Notes: generated by a model from the letters alone, not told the origin. A DNA stretch of 64,000 bases from Corynebacterium atrinae (GCF_030408455.1 NZ_CP046977.1:682001-746000), one strand, 5' to 3'. Shown: positions 9,612-19,770, counted from the first letter of the stretch. A program made the numbers and translations.

Positions 9612-11092
9612 GCTCCGATGGTCCACGTATGCACGGGCTCATCCGTCGCCTGATGCTGCAGGTAGAGCCGCAACATGCTCGCCAGCGCCTCGCGCCGGGC
9701 CGGTGAATCCGGGACCGTGCCGCCGGGATGAATGGCGTCGAGCGTACGCAACTGCCACATCGCGCCATTCTGGCGCGTCCGAGCCCGCTCCCTGATGATG
9801 CCCAAGTAGTGGTCGATGACATGCTTATCGACGTCGAGGGCCTCCAGCCCGAGCCTCGCCTGCGGTAGCAAGTGCTCACTCACCAGCGTCGCGACGTCGA
9901 TCTTCCCCAGCGTCGGCCACGTCATCCGGGCAAACATGCCCGCCCGCGCCCCCACCTGGAAGTTGGCTTCCGCATCCGCGAATGTCAGCCGCGACCATAC
10001 GGGACGAGTTTCCATCGCGAGGTACTTGGCCATTCCATAGTAGAAAGCGGAATCGGCGATGATGTCGGACACCGTGGGGCCCGCCGGAAGAAGTCGGTTT
10101 TCCACCCGCAGGTGGGGCCTCTCCTTGCCGGGGGCATAAATTGGTCGATTCCAGCGCCATACAGTTCCGTTGTGGAGGTTGAGGTAGTGCAGCGTCGGGC
10201 TGCCCTGGGAGGCGGGGGCGTCGGTTGCCTCTTTGTGCTCGGCGATGAGCGGGGAGAAATACCGCACGTTCTCCTCAAAGAGGTCGAACACGCTGGTAAT
10301 CCACCGCTCGCCGAACCACACCCTGGGGCGCACCCCCTGGTTCACCAACTCCGGGGTCCGCGTATCAATGGATTGGGTGAACACCGGGATGCGGGACTCG
10401 TGCCACACCTTCCTACCGAGGAACAATGGGGAATTGGCAGCCAAGGCCACTTGGATGCCCGCGATAGCCTGCGAGGCATTCCACGCCGCCGGGAAACGCT
10501 CGGGGGCTACCTGGAGGTGCAGTTGCATCGACGTGCACGTAGCTTCCGGCGCGATATTGATGAAGTCGTGCCGGCAATATTCCCGATCGGAGGCATCGAT
10601 GTGGATGAGTTCGCCGCGGGTCTCCATGATGGTGTTGCTCAAGGCCCGATAGCGGTTTTCCGGAGTCATCCACTCCGGGCCCTCAAGCAGCTCCCTGGTC
10701 ACGGTCGGAAGCGTGCCAATCATCGCCACCTGGGCGTCTGCCGCCTTCGCCGCCTCGCGGACTTGATCGAGCCTCGAGGCGATGCCGTCATGCATCTTCT
10801 GCAGGCCGTCACCCTCGACTGACAGCGGCGGATGGTTCATCTCGACGTTGAAGGCGCCGATCTCCGACTGGTACTCCTCATCCAGGCCCTCCAGGACCTG
10901 GCGATTAACCAGCGCCGGTTGCATATTCTCATCGACGAGATTTAGCTCCAGCTCCAGCCCGATAGTGCCCTTGTTCTCGAACTCCGCCGACTGAAGGTGG
11001 GCATCGAAAATTTCCAAGTCAGCTCCGAGGCGTTGGCGGTACCTAGTCCGCTGGCTCGGGGTGTAGTTCTCGGAAGAAATGGCTTCGCCCAT
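9608..11092 (-). CDS. Glutamate-cysteine ligase family 2 (GCS2) protein
   Basis: A 494-residue ATP-dependent carboxylate-amine ligase. The GCS2 hallmarks are GLELELNLVD near residue 45, an HPPLS segment that places glutamates for metal binding, and the central RVENRLLPAGPT stretch. Family members join glutamate to cysteine or another amine. Corynebacteria use mycothiol rather than glutathione, so the product here (gamma-glutamylcysteine, an ergothioneine precursor, or another gamma-glutamyl amide) is not settled by sequence. Confidence 0.82.
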   Translation of the reverse strand: MGEAISSENYTPSQRTRYRQRLGADLEIFDAHLQSAEFENKGTIGLELELNLVDENMQPALVNRQVLEGLDEEYQSEIGAFNVEMNHPPLSVEGDGLQKMHDGIASRLDQVREAAKAADAQVAMIGTLPTVTRELLEGPEWMTPENRYRALSNTIMETRGELIHIDASDREYCRHDFINIAPEATCTSMQLHLQVAPERFPAAWNASQAIAGIQVALAANSPLFLGRKVWHESRIPVFTQSIDTRTPELVNQGVRPRVWFGERWITSVFDLFEENVRYFSPLIAEHKEATDAPASQGSPTLHYLNLHNGTVWRWNRPIYAPGKERPHLRVENRLLPAGPTVSDIIADSAFYYGMAKYLAMETRPVWSRLTFADAEANFQVGARAGMFARMTWPTLGKIDVATLVSEHLLPQARLGLEALDVDKHVIDHYLGIIRERARTRQNGAMWQLRTLDAIHPGGTVPDSPARREALASMLRLYLQHQATDEPVHTWTIGA

Positions 11093-11185
11093 GACGTTGA
11101 GATAACCATACTTTTCGCTGCTGGCATATAGTTTCGCACCAAAATTTCTGAGTGTTTCCCACGCTTGGCCAACCGCTGGAGCGAG

Positions 11186-11226
11186 GAAGAAAAAACGTAC
11201 GCCCCGAACCGGCTGGGCTCGGGGCG
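11186..11226 (-). terminator. Rho-independent terminator of pgi
   Basis: CGCCCCGA (11200-11207) and TCGGGGCG (11219-11226) form an 8-bp perfect stem with an 11-nt loop. On the minus strand it is followed after four bases by six T residues, ideally placed after the pgi stop. Confidence 0.9.
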
Positions 11227-11254
11227 GACGTTGTCGTGCGGTAAGTGGATCTAC

Positions 11255-12892
11255 CTACCGCTTCGACCGGTACCAACGGATCAATGAGTCGGTGGAGGAG
11301 TCGCCGGAGTTAACCTCTTCCTCACCGGACACGGCGGCAGCCAGCTGGTTGGCCTGCGCCTTACCCAGCTCCACGCCCCACTGGTCGAAGGAATTGATGC
11401 CCCAGATTGCACCCTGGACGAAGGTGATGTGCTCGTAAAGGGCGATGAGCGCACCCAACACCGCCGGGGTCAGCTCCTCCGCGAGAATCGTGGTGGAAGG
11501 GCGGTTACCTGGCATGACCTTGTGCTCAACCAACTCAGCTGGAACGCCTTCCGCGGCGATTTCCTCGGAGTTCTTGCCAAACGCCAGGACCTTGGACTGA
11601 GCGAAGAGGTTGCCCATGAGCAGGTCGTGCATGGAGCCTTCGCCCGAGGCAGTGGGCAGGTCATCCTTGGGGCGGGCAAAGCCGATGAAATCGGCGGGGA
11701 TGACGCGGGTGCCCTGGTGCATGAGCTGGTAGAAGGCGTGCTGGCCGTTGGTGCCCGGCTCGCCCCAGTAGATCTCACCCGTGGAGTAGGACACGCGCGC
11801 GCCGTCGCGACGCACGGACTTGCCGTTGGACTCCATGGTCAGCTGCTGCAGGTAAGCGGGGAAGCGGGCCAAATCCTGGGAGTAGGGGAGCACCGCGTGG
11901 GTGTCGCAGCCATGGAAGTTCGAGTACCACACACCCAGCAGGGCCATGAGGACCGGAACGTTCTTCTCAAAAGGAGTCGAGCGGAAGTGCTCATCCATCG
12001 CGCGGAAACCCTCAAGGAAACGGACGAAGTCATGTGGGCCGATGACCGCCATGAGCGACAGGCCGATGGCTGAATCGACGGAGTAGCGGCCGCCCACCCA
12101 ATCCCAGAAACCGAACATGTTTGCCGTGTCGATGCCGAACTCCGCGACCTTCTCAGCGTTGGTGGACACAGCGACGAAGTGCTTGGCCACTGCCGACTCA
12201 TCGCCATCAAACTTCTCCAGCAACCAACGCTTAGCGGCGTGGGCATTGGCCAACGTCTCCTGGGTGGTGAAGGTCTTCGACGCGACGATGAACAGCGTCG
12301 AATTTGCATCGAGACTATCCAACACAGCCGTCATGTCAGCCGGGTCGACGTTGGACACGAACTCGGCGGTGATACCCGCCGTGGCGTAGGGCCGCAGCGC
12401 GAGGGTAGCCATGGCGGGCCCGAGGTCAGAGCCACCAATGCCGATGTTGACGATCTTCTTGATCGTGTGGCCAGTATGACCCTGCCACTTGCCGGAACGC
12501 AGGGCGGAGACGAAGTCGCGCATACGACCCAGGACCTCGTGGACATCGGCCGCAACGTCCTGGCCGTCGACCTCCAGGTCCTGTTCCACCGGCAGACGCA
12601 GCGCCGTGTGGAGCACTGCGCGATCCTCAGTGTTGTTGAGGTGAGCGCCAGTGAACATCTGCTCAATCGTGTCCGTCAGCTCGGCTTCCTTGGCCAAGGC
12701 GATGAGCGCCTCCACCGTCTCCTCATCGATGAGGTTTTTGGAAAGATCCACGTGCAGACCCGCAGCGTCGAAGGTGAGGTTGTGTGCGCGTTCCGGATCA
12801 GCGGCGAACAACTCCCGCAGCGTGGTGGCCTGAGTCCGCTCGTACACGGCCTCCAGGTTCTTCCATTCGGCGGAGAGGGTGATGTCAGCCAT
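11255..12892 (-). CDS. pgi: Glucose-6-phosphate isomerase
   Basis: A 545-residue enzyme interconverting glucose-6-phosphate and fructose-6-phosphate. Both family signatures are present: [15 protein letters not shown] in the middle and [14 protein letters not shown] near the C-terminus, with the phosphate-binding GIGGSDLGP segment near residue 150. The ATG at 12892 (MADITL) is preferred; the upstream in-frame start would add nine unrelated residues. The gene is monocistronic and ends at a strong terminator. Confidence 0.97.
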   Translation of the reverse strand: MADITLSAEWKNLEAVYERTQATTLRELFAADPERAHNLTFDAAGLHVDLSKNLIDEETVEALIALAKEAELTDTIEQMFTGAHLNNTEDRAVLHTALRLPVEQDLEVDGQDVAADVHEVLGRMRDFVSALRSGKWQGHTGHTIKKIVNIGIGGSDLGPAMATLALRPYATAGITAEFVSNVDPADMTAVLDSLDANSTLFIVASKTFTTQETLANAHAAKRWLLEKFDGDESAVAKHFVAVSTNAEKVAEFGIDTANMFGFWDWVGGRYSVDSAIGLSLMAVIGPHDFVRFLEGFRAMDEHFRSTPFEKNVPVLMALLGVWYSNFHGCDTHAVLPYSQDLARFPAYLQQLTMESNGKSVRRDGARVSYSTGEIYWGEPGTNGQHAFYQLMHQGTRVIPADFIGFARPKDDLPTASGEGSMHDLLMGNLFAQSKVLAFGKNSEEIAAEGVPAELVEHKVMPGNRPSTTILAEELTPAVLGALIALYEHITFVQGAIWGINSFDQWGVELGKAQANQLAAAVSGEEEVNSGDSSTDSLIRWYRSKR

Positions 12893-12995
12893 GGTGTGGG
12901 CTCCTAAATCGATGGACAATATGCGTACCTACCCCGAATCTAGTGAAGAACCGACCATCCCGCCGCCAGAGGTAAATAAAAGGCATGATGATCAC

Positions 12996-13298
12996 ATGAG
13001 CATCGTTAAGATCAACGCCATCACTGTCCCCGAGAACGCCGGACCGGAGCTGGAAGCCCGCTTCGCCGCCCGAAAGCACGCCGTCGATTCCTCCCCTGGT
13101 TTCGAGGGGTTCCAGCTCCTGCGCCCCGTCGCCGGCGAGGACCGCTACTTCGTGGTCACCCGCTGGGCCGACGAAGAATCCTATGCTGCCTGGCGCGACG
13201 GTGACGCCCGCGCAGCCCACAGCGGCGAGGCCCGCAAGCCCGTTGCCAGTGGTGCGGAACTTCTCGAGTTTGAGGTCGTCTTCGATTCGACGGACTAG
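12996..13298 (+). CDS. mhuD: MhuD-like heme-degrading monooxygenase (ABM fold)
   Basis: A 100-residue dimeric alpha-beta barrel protein of the antibiotic biosynthesis monooxygenase superfamily. It keeps the three residues essential in M. tuberculosis MhuD at identical numbering: N7, W66 and heme ligand H75. The segments VKINAI, GFQLLRP and YFVVT also match. MhuD degrades heme to iron and mycobilin in the cytoplasm. Its neighbours pgi and chorismate mutase are unrelated. A quinol monooxygenase role is the alternative, but the conserved triad argues for heme. Confidence 0.8.
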   Translation: MSIVKINAITVPENAGPELEARFAARKHAVDSSPGFEGFQLLRPVAGEDRYFVVTRWADEESYAAWRDGDARAAHSGEARKPVASGAELLEFEVVFDSTD

Positions 13299-13322
13299 CA
13301 AGACGCTTATCGACGTCCGCGT

Positions 13323-13631
13323 TTACCCCAATCGTCCCCGCCCCATCTTCAGCAGTGCGGAGGCAATCTCCGGGCCCTCCGGGCCCAGTTCCTCGCGGAA
13401 CTGATTGATGATGGCTAGTTCGCGGGTGTGCACCAGCCGGGTGCCCCCGGAGCCCATCCGCGTCTTGCCGATCGCCTTGGATACTTGGGTGCGGCGCTTG
13501 ACCGCGTCGAGGATCACCCGGTCGAGTCGGTCGATTTCCTGGCGGTACTGCTGAATTTCCGCATCTGACAGTGGGTCTTCGGTGCCGGAGGGCATCCGGA
13601 TTTCAAACTGGTTCTCAGCAGCATCGTTCAT
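13323..13631 (-). CDS. Chorismate mutase, AroQ type
   Basis: A 102-residue all-helical chorismate mutase converting chorismate to prephenate. The AroQ pattern runs from IDRLDR through KRR..VSKAIGK to R.LAIINQFREELG. The C-terminus GRGRLG resembles the tail through which the M. tuberculosis enzyme docks on DAHP synthase and becomes fully active; that interaction is inferred here. Its position next to pgi and uvrD1 is conserved with M. tuberculosis. The start MNDAAE at 13631 is preferred over one nine bases upstream. Confidence 0.9.
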   Translation of the reverse strand: MNDAAENQFEIRMPSGTEDPLSDAEIQQYRQEIDRLDRVILDAVKRRTQVSKAIGKTRMGSGGTRLVHTRELAIINQFREELGPEGPEIASALLKMGRGRLG

Positions 13632-13688
13632 GCCCCACATTGTGCCACGGGGGTTGTGTCGGGTCCTACGAGTAGGTTGTTAGACATC

Positions 13689-16052
13689 ATGGAATCGCCG
13701 TTTACTCCCAGCCCTGCTCCCAGCCCTCAGCCTTCTTCCCAGGATCTCACCCTCGGTCTCAATGAGCAGCAGCGCGCTGCCGTTGAGCACGCGGGCTCCC
13801 CGCTTCTCATCGTCGCCGGTGCTGGTTCTGGGAAGACCGCCGTCCTTACTCGGCGAATCGCCTATTTGATGAGCCAGCGAGGGGTGTCTCCCTTCGATAT
13901 CTTGGCTATTACCTTCACCAACAAGGCTGCGGCGGAGATGAAGGAGCGCGTCGCCGCCCTCGTGGGCCCAGTCGCGGAGCGGATGTGGGTGTCCACGTTC
14001 CACTCGGTGTGCGTGCGTATTTTGCGGCAGCAAGCGCAGCTGGTGCCGGGGTTGAACACCAACTTCACCATCTATGATTCGGATGATTCGCGCCGGCTGC
14101 TCAGCATGATCGCTAAGGATCATTCGCTGGACCTCAAGCGGTTTACGGCGCGAGTTCTGGCGAGCGCTATTTCCAATTTGAAGAATGAGCTGATTGGGCC
14201 GGAGGAAGCCATCGCGGATGCGGAGGCGACTCGCAATCCTTTCGAGATCACCGTCGCGCAGGTGTACAAGGATTATCAGCGGCGGCTGCGGTCGGCCAAT
14301 GCCGTGGACTTCGATGACCTGATCGGTGAGGTCGTGCGGATCTTCACCGAGCATCCGGCGGTGACGGATTACTACCGGCGTCGCTTCCGCCACGTCCTCA
14401 TCGATGAGTACCAGGACACCAACCACGCGCAGTACATGCTCATCGCCCGTTTGGTCGGGGATGGGCCGGATGCCCCGGAATTGTGTGTCGTGGGTGATTC
14501 GGATCAGTCGATCTACGCTTTCCGTGGGGCCACGATCCGCAATATCGAGGAGTTCGAGCGAGACTATCCGCAGGCACGCACGATTCTGTTGGAGCAGAAC
14601 TACCGCTCGACTCAGACGATTCTCAATGCCGCGAACTCGGTCATTTCCCGCAATGATGGCCGCCGGGAGAAGAAGCTGTGGACGGCGCTGGGGACCGGCC
14701 AGGAGATCATCGGCTACGTGGCGGACAACGAACACGACGAGGCGCGGTTTGTTGCTGGGGAGATTGACGCGATCGTCGATAAGGGAAAGACCTATGCCGA
14801 TGTGGCGGTGATGTACCGCACGAACAATGCTTCCCGCGCACTGGAGGACATTTTTATCCGCTCCGGCATTCCATACAAGGTGGTCGGCGGCACGCGCTTT
14901 TATGAGCGCCGTGAGATCCGTGATCTGGTCGCCTACCTGCGGGTCCTGGACAATCCGGATGACACGGTGAGCCTGCGGCGCATCATCAATACCCCCCGCC
15001 GTGGCATCGGCGACCGGGCGCAGGCCTTCATCGCGTTGCACGCGGAGAACAACAATCAGTCCTTCGGACAGGCGCTTATCGACGCCGCGGGGGACAAGGT
15101 GGACTTCCTCGGCGCGCGCGGACGCAATGCGGTAGCAAAGTTCAACGAGATGATGGACGCCGTGCGCGCAGAGATGCCGTCGATGACCAACGAGGTGACG
15201 GGGATGCCGGACCTCGGCGAGTTGATCAGCCGAGTTCTCGACATCACGGGCTATCGCGGTGAACTGGAAGCGAGCAACGACCCGCAAGATGGGGCTCGTT
15301 TGGATAACCTCAACGAGCTCGTGTCCGTGGCTCGGGAGTTTTCCTCAGAGGCGGCGAACCAAGTTGCCTACGCCGAAATGGATGGGGATGAATTCGAGCT
15401 GGAGGAAGGTGAGGCGCAGCCGGGCTCACTCCAAGCCTTCCTGGAAAAGGTCTCGTTGGTCGCCGATGCCGACCAGATCCCCGACAATGAGCAGGGCGTG
15501 GTCACGCTCATGACCCTGCACACTGCCAAGGGCCTGGAGTTCCCCGTCGTGTTCCTCACTGGCTGGGAGGACGGCCAATTCCCGCACCTGCGTGCCCTGG
15601 GAGATCCCAAGGAGCTGGCAGAAGAACGGCGCCTGGCCTACGTGGGCATTACCCGCGCCCGGGAGCAGCTCTACCTCACCCGAGCCATGCTGCGATCTTC
15701 CTGGGGCAACTCGGTGACCAACCCACCGAGTCGCTTCCTGGCAGAGATTCCGCTGGAGCTCATTGATTGGCGCCGGGAGGAACCGGAGCATTCCTTCTCC
15801 GATGCGTGGGGGATGAGCTCCGGCTATCAGCGGCCGAGCGTGCCGAAAAAGAAACCGAGCCTGCCCAAGGCCTCGCGCAATAACAACCTGCAACTGGCAG
15901 TGGGGGATCGCGTTAACCACGATAAATATGGCCTGGGAACGGTCATCGCCGCCGACGGCTCGGGTGCCCGTGCCACGGTGACCATCGATTTCGGGTCATC
16001 CGGCAAGGTGCGCCTCATGCTCATCGGCGGCGTGCCCATGGAAAAGCTCTAA
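13689..16052 (+). CDS. pcrA: UvrD1/PcrA superfamily 1 DNA helicase
   Basis: A 787-residue 3'-5' helicase. After a proline-rich 25-residue N-terminus come LNEQQRAAV (Q motif), Walker A GAGSGKT, Walker B in LIDEYQDTN, QNYRST (motif IV), and TLHTAKGLEFPVVFL (motif V). The last 60 residues (VGDRVNHDKYGLGTV and onward) form the Tudor-like module that in mycobacterial UvrD1 contacts RNA polymerase or Ku. It acts in nucleotide excision and other repair. An in-frame GTG lies 33 bases upstream, but ATG 13689 fits better. Confidence 0.94.
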   Translation: MESPFTPSPAPSPQPSSQDLTLGLNEQQRAAVEHAGSPLLIVAGAGSGKTAVLTRRIAYLMSQRGVSPFDILAITFTNKAAAEMKERVAALVGPVAERMWVSTFHSVCVRILRQQAQLVPGLNTNFTIYDSDDSRRLLSMIAKDHSLDLKRFTARVLASAISNLKNELIGPEEAIADAEATRNPFEITVAQVYKDYQRRLRSANAVDFDDLIGEVVRIFTEHPAVTDYYRRRFRHVLIDEYQDTNHAQYMLIARLVGDGPDAPELCVVGDSDQSIYAFRGATIRNIEEFERDYPQARTILLEQNYRSTQTILNAANSVISRNDGRREKKLWTALGTGQEIIGYVADNEHDEARFVAGEIDAIVDKGKTYADVAVMYRTNNASRALEDIFIRSGIPYKVVGGTRFYERREIRDLVAYLRVLDNPDDTVSLRRIINTPRRGIGDRAQAFIALHAENNNQSFGQALIDAAGDKVDFLGARGRNAVAKFNEMMDAVRAEMPSMTNEVTGMPDLGELISRVLDITGYRGELEASNDPQDGARLDNLNELVSVAREFSSEAANQVAYAEMDGDEFELEEGEAQPGSLQAFLEKVSLVADADQIPDNEQGVVTLMTLHTAKGLEFPVVFLTGWEDGQFPHLRALGDPKELAEERRLAYVGITRAREQLYLTRAMLRSSWGNSVTNPPSRFLAEIPLELIDWRREEPEHSFSDAWGMSSGYQRPSVPKKKPSLPKASRNNNLQLAVGDRVNHDKYGLGTVIAADGSGARATVTIDFGSSGKVRLMLIGGVPMEKL

Positions 16053-16834
16053 CGAACGGTAATCCCGTTCCGCGCGAACCAAGCGGTGGGGTCGGTCGGG
16101 CTTGCGCCGTCGGGGCGGATCTCGAAGTGGAGGTGGGGGCCGGTGGACTGGCCCTCGTTGCCCATGCCGGCGATGCGCTGACCGGCAGTGACTCGCTCGC
16201 CGACGTTGACGTCCAGGGTGGACATGTGGCCGTAGACGGAAATGGAGCCATCGTCGTGGCGGATGCGGATCCAGTTGCCGAAGCCCTGCGCGGGTCCGGA
16301 ATCGATGACCGTTCCGTCCATGACGGCGAGAACGGGTGTGCCGACCGAGTTGCCGATGTCAATGCCCTCGTGGGTCGCGCCCCAGCGGGAGCCGTATCCC
16401 GACGTGTAGGTGCCGCTGGTGGGGAACACGACGGTGCGTCCGTCGGCGGTTTGACCGCGGACGGGTCGCATGGTGGTGGTGACCCCGAGGAGGTCACTGA
16501 GATCCTTCGGCAGGATGTCAGGACCGGAGCTGCCGAGGAGGAGCATGAGGGGGTCGATGATGACATTAGCGTCCGAGCTGCCCGCATCTCCGGCATCTGC
16601 CTTGGGGTCGACCGCGGCGGCGACCTTGCCCTCGTTGGCGGCCTCTGCGAGTCGAATGATCGCCTTGAGGGCGGTGCTAGCGTCATCGGCGTCGAAGCCG
16701 CTCACTCCGTTCTGATTGACCGTAAAAGAAGCCTCCTGGGCGGAGGCGGAAGGGGCAACCAGGGTGGAAGTGATTCCGATGGTGGCGATGGCGGTGGCAG
16801 CAAGAAAAGCCTTGCCTCCGAAGCGTGTGAACAT
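16049..16834 (-). CDS. Secreted M23 (LytM) peptidase
   Basis: A 261-residue protein with a signal peptide ending near ASAQ (residue 33), a 100-residue linker, and a C-terminal LytM domain. The zinc-binding motifs are H...D in THEGIDIG and HLHFE. M23 enzymes cleave peptidoglycan cross-links outside the membrane. It is convergent with uvrD1 (four-base overlap), as its homologue is in M. tuberculosis. Paired GTNAC sites lie 138 bp upstream. A close paralogue sits at 21.4 kb. Confidence 0.9.
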   Translation of the reverse strand: MFTRFGGKAFLAATAIATIGITSTLVAPSASAQEASFTVNQNGVSGFDADDASTALKAIIRLAEAANEGKVAAAVDPKADAGDAGSSDANVIIDPLMLLLGSSGPDILPKDLSDLLGVTTTMRPVRGQTADGRTVVFPTSGTYTSGYGSRWGATHEGIDIGNSVGTPVLAVMDGTVIDSGPAQGFGNWIRIRHDDGSISVYGHMSTLDVNVGERVTAGQRIAGMGNEGQSTGPHLHFEIRPDGASPTDPTAWFARNGITVR

Positions 16835-16971
16835 GCGTCAACCTTCTCGTGATTGGGAACGAGTTAAAGCTACCTGTAATCCTCCGCAGGATCAACGGAT
16901 AAATGTGCAGGTAGAGAGGTTTTCGCTCTTCAACGTCCAGGAAAATGGCAGGTCAGGGCTATGTTTTCTAT

Positions 16972-16985
16972 GTTACTAATGTGAC
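16972..16985. promoter_or_regulatory. Paired GTNAC site upstream of M23 peptidase
   Basis: GTTAC and GTGAC are separated by four bases. Three other genes in the window that belong to known MtrA-regulated types have similar pairs. Assignment to MtrA is inference. Confidence 0.4.
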
Positions 16986-17053
16986 TAAAATTAACTTGTG
17001 TTGCATCGAGTTGGGGGTGAAAATATGGACTAGTCGGCCCGCAAAGGCGTGAG

Positions 17054-17085
17054 AAAACCCCACCCGACAAAACCTAGGTGGGGTT
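17054..17085 (-). terminator. Terminator of the ABC exporter operon
   Basis: AACCCCACC (17056-17064) pairs perfectly with GGTGGGGTT (17077-17085) across a 12-nt loop. On the minus strand the stem runs into TTTT just after the permease stop. Confidence 0.85.
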
Positions 17086-17100
17086 CGCGGAGGAAGAACC

Positions 17101-19770
17101 TTAGGTCTCCCGATACTCCAATTCTCTACGGCGGCGATGGAACAAGGAGCCCACCCCAGCGGCTAGGAGCGGGGCAACCACCACCAACGCGATGACGGGG
17201 TACCAGCTGATCTGGAAGAAGCGCAGATCTCCATTGCCGATCACCTGGCCGGTGGAGGAATCGATGAAGTCGGTTTGCAATGTCAGCCAGGTAAACAACA
17301 GCCCGGTGGCGGTGCCCGTGAGGGTGCCGGCGAGGGTCAAGCCGCCCGCAAACAGGGCTGTGGCCCGGGAGGGGAGTGACGGTGAGGCTCCGAGGGCGTC
17401 GATAAGCGCGAAGTGGCGACGCGATGTTTGCATCGACAGGGCCAGGACCAGGGCGACCACCACAACCACCCCGAGCGCCAGAATCGCGGCCACCAGTGGC
17501 GCAGTGTACTTCCAGCTGACGCCATAGGAGGGAGTGAAGTTCACGTTAAGACCGATAGTCGATTCTTGGAGCGATTTCGTGATCTCGGAGCGCTGCTCGT
17601 AGGTCAACTTGTTCAAGGGCAGCAGAGTGGTGCCCAGGTACTCGTAAGGGAGCTTAATCTCCTCGGCGGTTGCGGGCGGAACGATCGAGCCGCCTGCACC
17701 GGCGGGCAGGATCGCCTTCGCCGGGAGTTGGATGGGCTCGGAGGTGTCTCCCGTCTGGATCTCAAACAGCGCCGTTCCATCAGCCTCGATGAGGGGTGCC
17801 TGGGCTGTGGGGATGAGAATCACGCCCCGTTCCAGTGCGGCTGTAGCCTCCTGGCGCTCTGCGTCGCTAAGGGTGAACATCTCCAGCAAGTCAGATCCCC
17901 CGATGAAGGTGTTCATAAATCCCAAGCTGAATGGGCCAGATACCCAGGAAGTGTCGTACAGCTCCGAGCATGTTTCTATCGCCAGTTCCTCAGGCGAATT
18001 GCAGTCCGGGAACTTGATGGCGAGGGTCGCGTTGGGCAGCCCGGTGGAATAGGACATGCGTGTGCCGTACAGGTCTACCTCCTTGGCCGGACCAGTAATC
18101 ACCTTGACGCTGTCGAGGGTGCTTTGCAGCTCCTCCTTCTTCACTTCCTGGGACAAGTAGCGAGACGACGCGATAGTTGCAGTGTCATACTGGTACACCG
18201 CTGCGGTCTCCGTGAGCTGCCGATTGTTCGATGTCTCCGCGCTCGTCCACACGTTGACAGCCACGAACGACACGGACATGATCGCGGCGAGTGCCGGAGC
18301 CGTCTTCATCATCTGCCGTCCGGCATCACGGGCGGCAAGACGCATGATGAGCGGCGCGGATCGGCCGAGCCGGGCAATAATCCACCCCAAGGCCGGCGCC
18401 GAAGCGGCCAATGCGGCGACGACAACCAGCTTGCCGAAAGAATCATAAAACATGTACCAAACCGGGATGGCTTTCCGCATCACTGCCAAAACCGCGAAGG
18501 TCAGCACAAGAACGACAGGGCCGACCGCCATCCACGGTCGCCAGCGCATCATGCGGTCCGGTGTTGCCCCGGCGATGCCGGCGCTTATCGACGCCCGCGA
18601 TGCCAGCACCGCCGGCAAGAATGCCGCCACGACCGAGCCAATCACCGCCGCCGCCCAGGCGGCACCGACAATCTGCCACGGGATATCCATCGGCCATCCG
18701 GGATAGCGATACATCCACCAACCGGTGGCTGTGGCGAGGCCGATAACCCCGCCGAGGGTCGCACCAACCAAGCCTGCGCCAAGGCCATAGGCGAGCACTG
18801 CCCAGCGGATCTGACGCGGAGTCGCCCCCTGGGAACTCATCAGGGCGAATACCTTCGTCCGGCGAGAGACTGCGATGGTGAACACAGGCGAGATTAGAAG
18901 AAGGATGAGCATCCCGATCAATACGATGCTCGGAATGATGAAGGAGAGGAAGAAACTCCACGACTGGTCGGGATAGATGGGATCCAATCCGCGCATCGCC
19001 GGATCGATGTCCTCCTCCGCAGGCGGATTGGCCTTGACATCCATGGAGTTGACCACGAAGCCCGCGGAGTTGAGGGTCTGCACATCCTCCCAAGTGAACT
19101 TCCGGTCGCCGGATATCACCCACGAAATACCCGAGCCGAAGCCTTCAGACTCCGTGGAGACCGATTCCGGGGAGAGCAAGGTGGGTTGGATGGTCAGCGG
19201 CCAAGCGCCCGGCATCGTGCCAGAAATGCGCAGCGGACCAGAGGCTGCCTCGTGATCGGGGGCAGTGAAGGTGATGGAGTCCCCTACGGAGACTTGTAGT
19301 TGGTCCGCGATACTCGGCGAAATCATGATCTCGCCGGAGCCAGGCAGGGTGCCGGTGCGCGGCTGCAGGTTATGCGGTAGTGACTCAGCCGGAAGCTGCT
19401 GAATTGAGGAATAGACGGTCCGATTATTGTCGGCCCGAAGTTCACCTGGGAGGAGGACGCTCAGCTCGGTGTGAAAGCCGGAAGGCAGGGCCCGCTCCAG
19501 TTCCTCGCGCTCGTTCCCAGTGCTGGAGGTGCCGGTGCACTCGGAGTTCGATCCGGAAACCGTCTGGACGCACGACGCGCCCCCGCCCTTCCACGCCGTG
19601 GTGTGAACCTCCGCGGTGCGCAGGGCATTGTTTGTCGAGGTCTCGGACGTACCCATGGAGACGATGAGAAACACCGGCAGGGCGACGAGCAACATCGCCG
19701 CGAACAAACGCCAGGGGTGTTTCACCATGTCGCGCCGGGTCGGCCGAGTGGCGGCTAGGAGCGTGCTCAT
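17101..19770 (-). CDS. FtsX-like ABC transporter permease
   Basis: An 889-residue membrane protein with an N-terminal transmembrane helix (about residues 24-42), a large extracellular MacB-like domain, a first FtsX block of several helices from about residue 270, a second extracellular region, and a second FtsX block at the C-terminus. It partners the ATPase encoded immediately upstream (ATGA overlap). Such exporters move lipoproteins, peptides or antibiotics, or provide mechanotransmission; nothing in the sequence gives the substrate. PadR control suggests inducible efflux. Confidence 0.9.
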   Translation of the reverse strand: MSTLLAATRPTRRDMVKHPWRLFAAMLLVALPVFLIVSMGTSETSTNNALRTAEVHTTAWKGGGASCVQTVSGSNSECTGTSSTGNEREELERALPSGFHTELSVLLPGELRADNNRTVYSSIQQLPAESLPHNLQPRTGTLPGSGEIMISPSIADQLQVSVGDSITFTAPDHEAASGPLRISGTMPGAWPLTIQPTLLSPESVSTESEGFGSGISWVISGDRKFTWEDVQTLNSAGFVVNSMDVKANPPAEEDIDPAMRGLDPIYPDQSWSFFLSFIIPSIVLIGMLILLLISPVFTIAVSRRTKVFALMSSQGATPRQIRWAVLAYGLGAGLVGATLGGVIGLATATGWWMYRYPGWPMDIPWQIVGAAWAAAVIGSVVAAFLPAVLASRASISAGIAGATPDRMMRWRPWMAVGPVVLVLTFAVLAVMRKAIPVWYMFYDSFGKLVVVAALAASAPALGWIIARLGRSAPLIMRLAARDAGRQMMKTAPALAAIMSVSFVAVNVWTSAETSNNRQLTETAAVYQYDTATIASSRYLSQEVKKEELQSTLDSVKVITGPAKEVDLYGTRMSYSTGLPNATLAIKFPDCNSPEELAIETCSELYDTSWVSGPFSLGFMNTFIGGSDLLEMFTLSDAERQEATAALERGVILIPTAQAPLIEADGTALFEIQTGDTSEPIQLPAKAILPAGAGGSIVPPATAEEIKLPYEYLGTTLLPLNKLTYEQRSEITKSLQESTIGLNVNFTPSYGVSWKYTAPLVAAILALGVVVVVALVLALSMQTSRRHFALIDALGASPSLPSRATALFAGGLTLAGTLTGTATGLLFTWLTLQTDFIDSSTGQVIGNGDLRFFQISWYPVIALVVVAPLLAAGVGSLFHRRRRELEYRET

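Noticed and set aside
13680..15287. Long minus-strand open frame (535 codons) opposite uvrD1
   Set aside because: It is antisense to a confidently assigned helicase, has no domain-like composition, and results from GC-rich codon bias.
17413..18897. Plus-strand open frame of 494 codons opposite the FtsX-like permease
   Set aside because: Antisense to a full-length permease with clear operon structure; translation lacks domain features.
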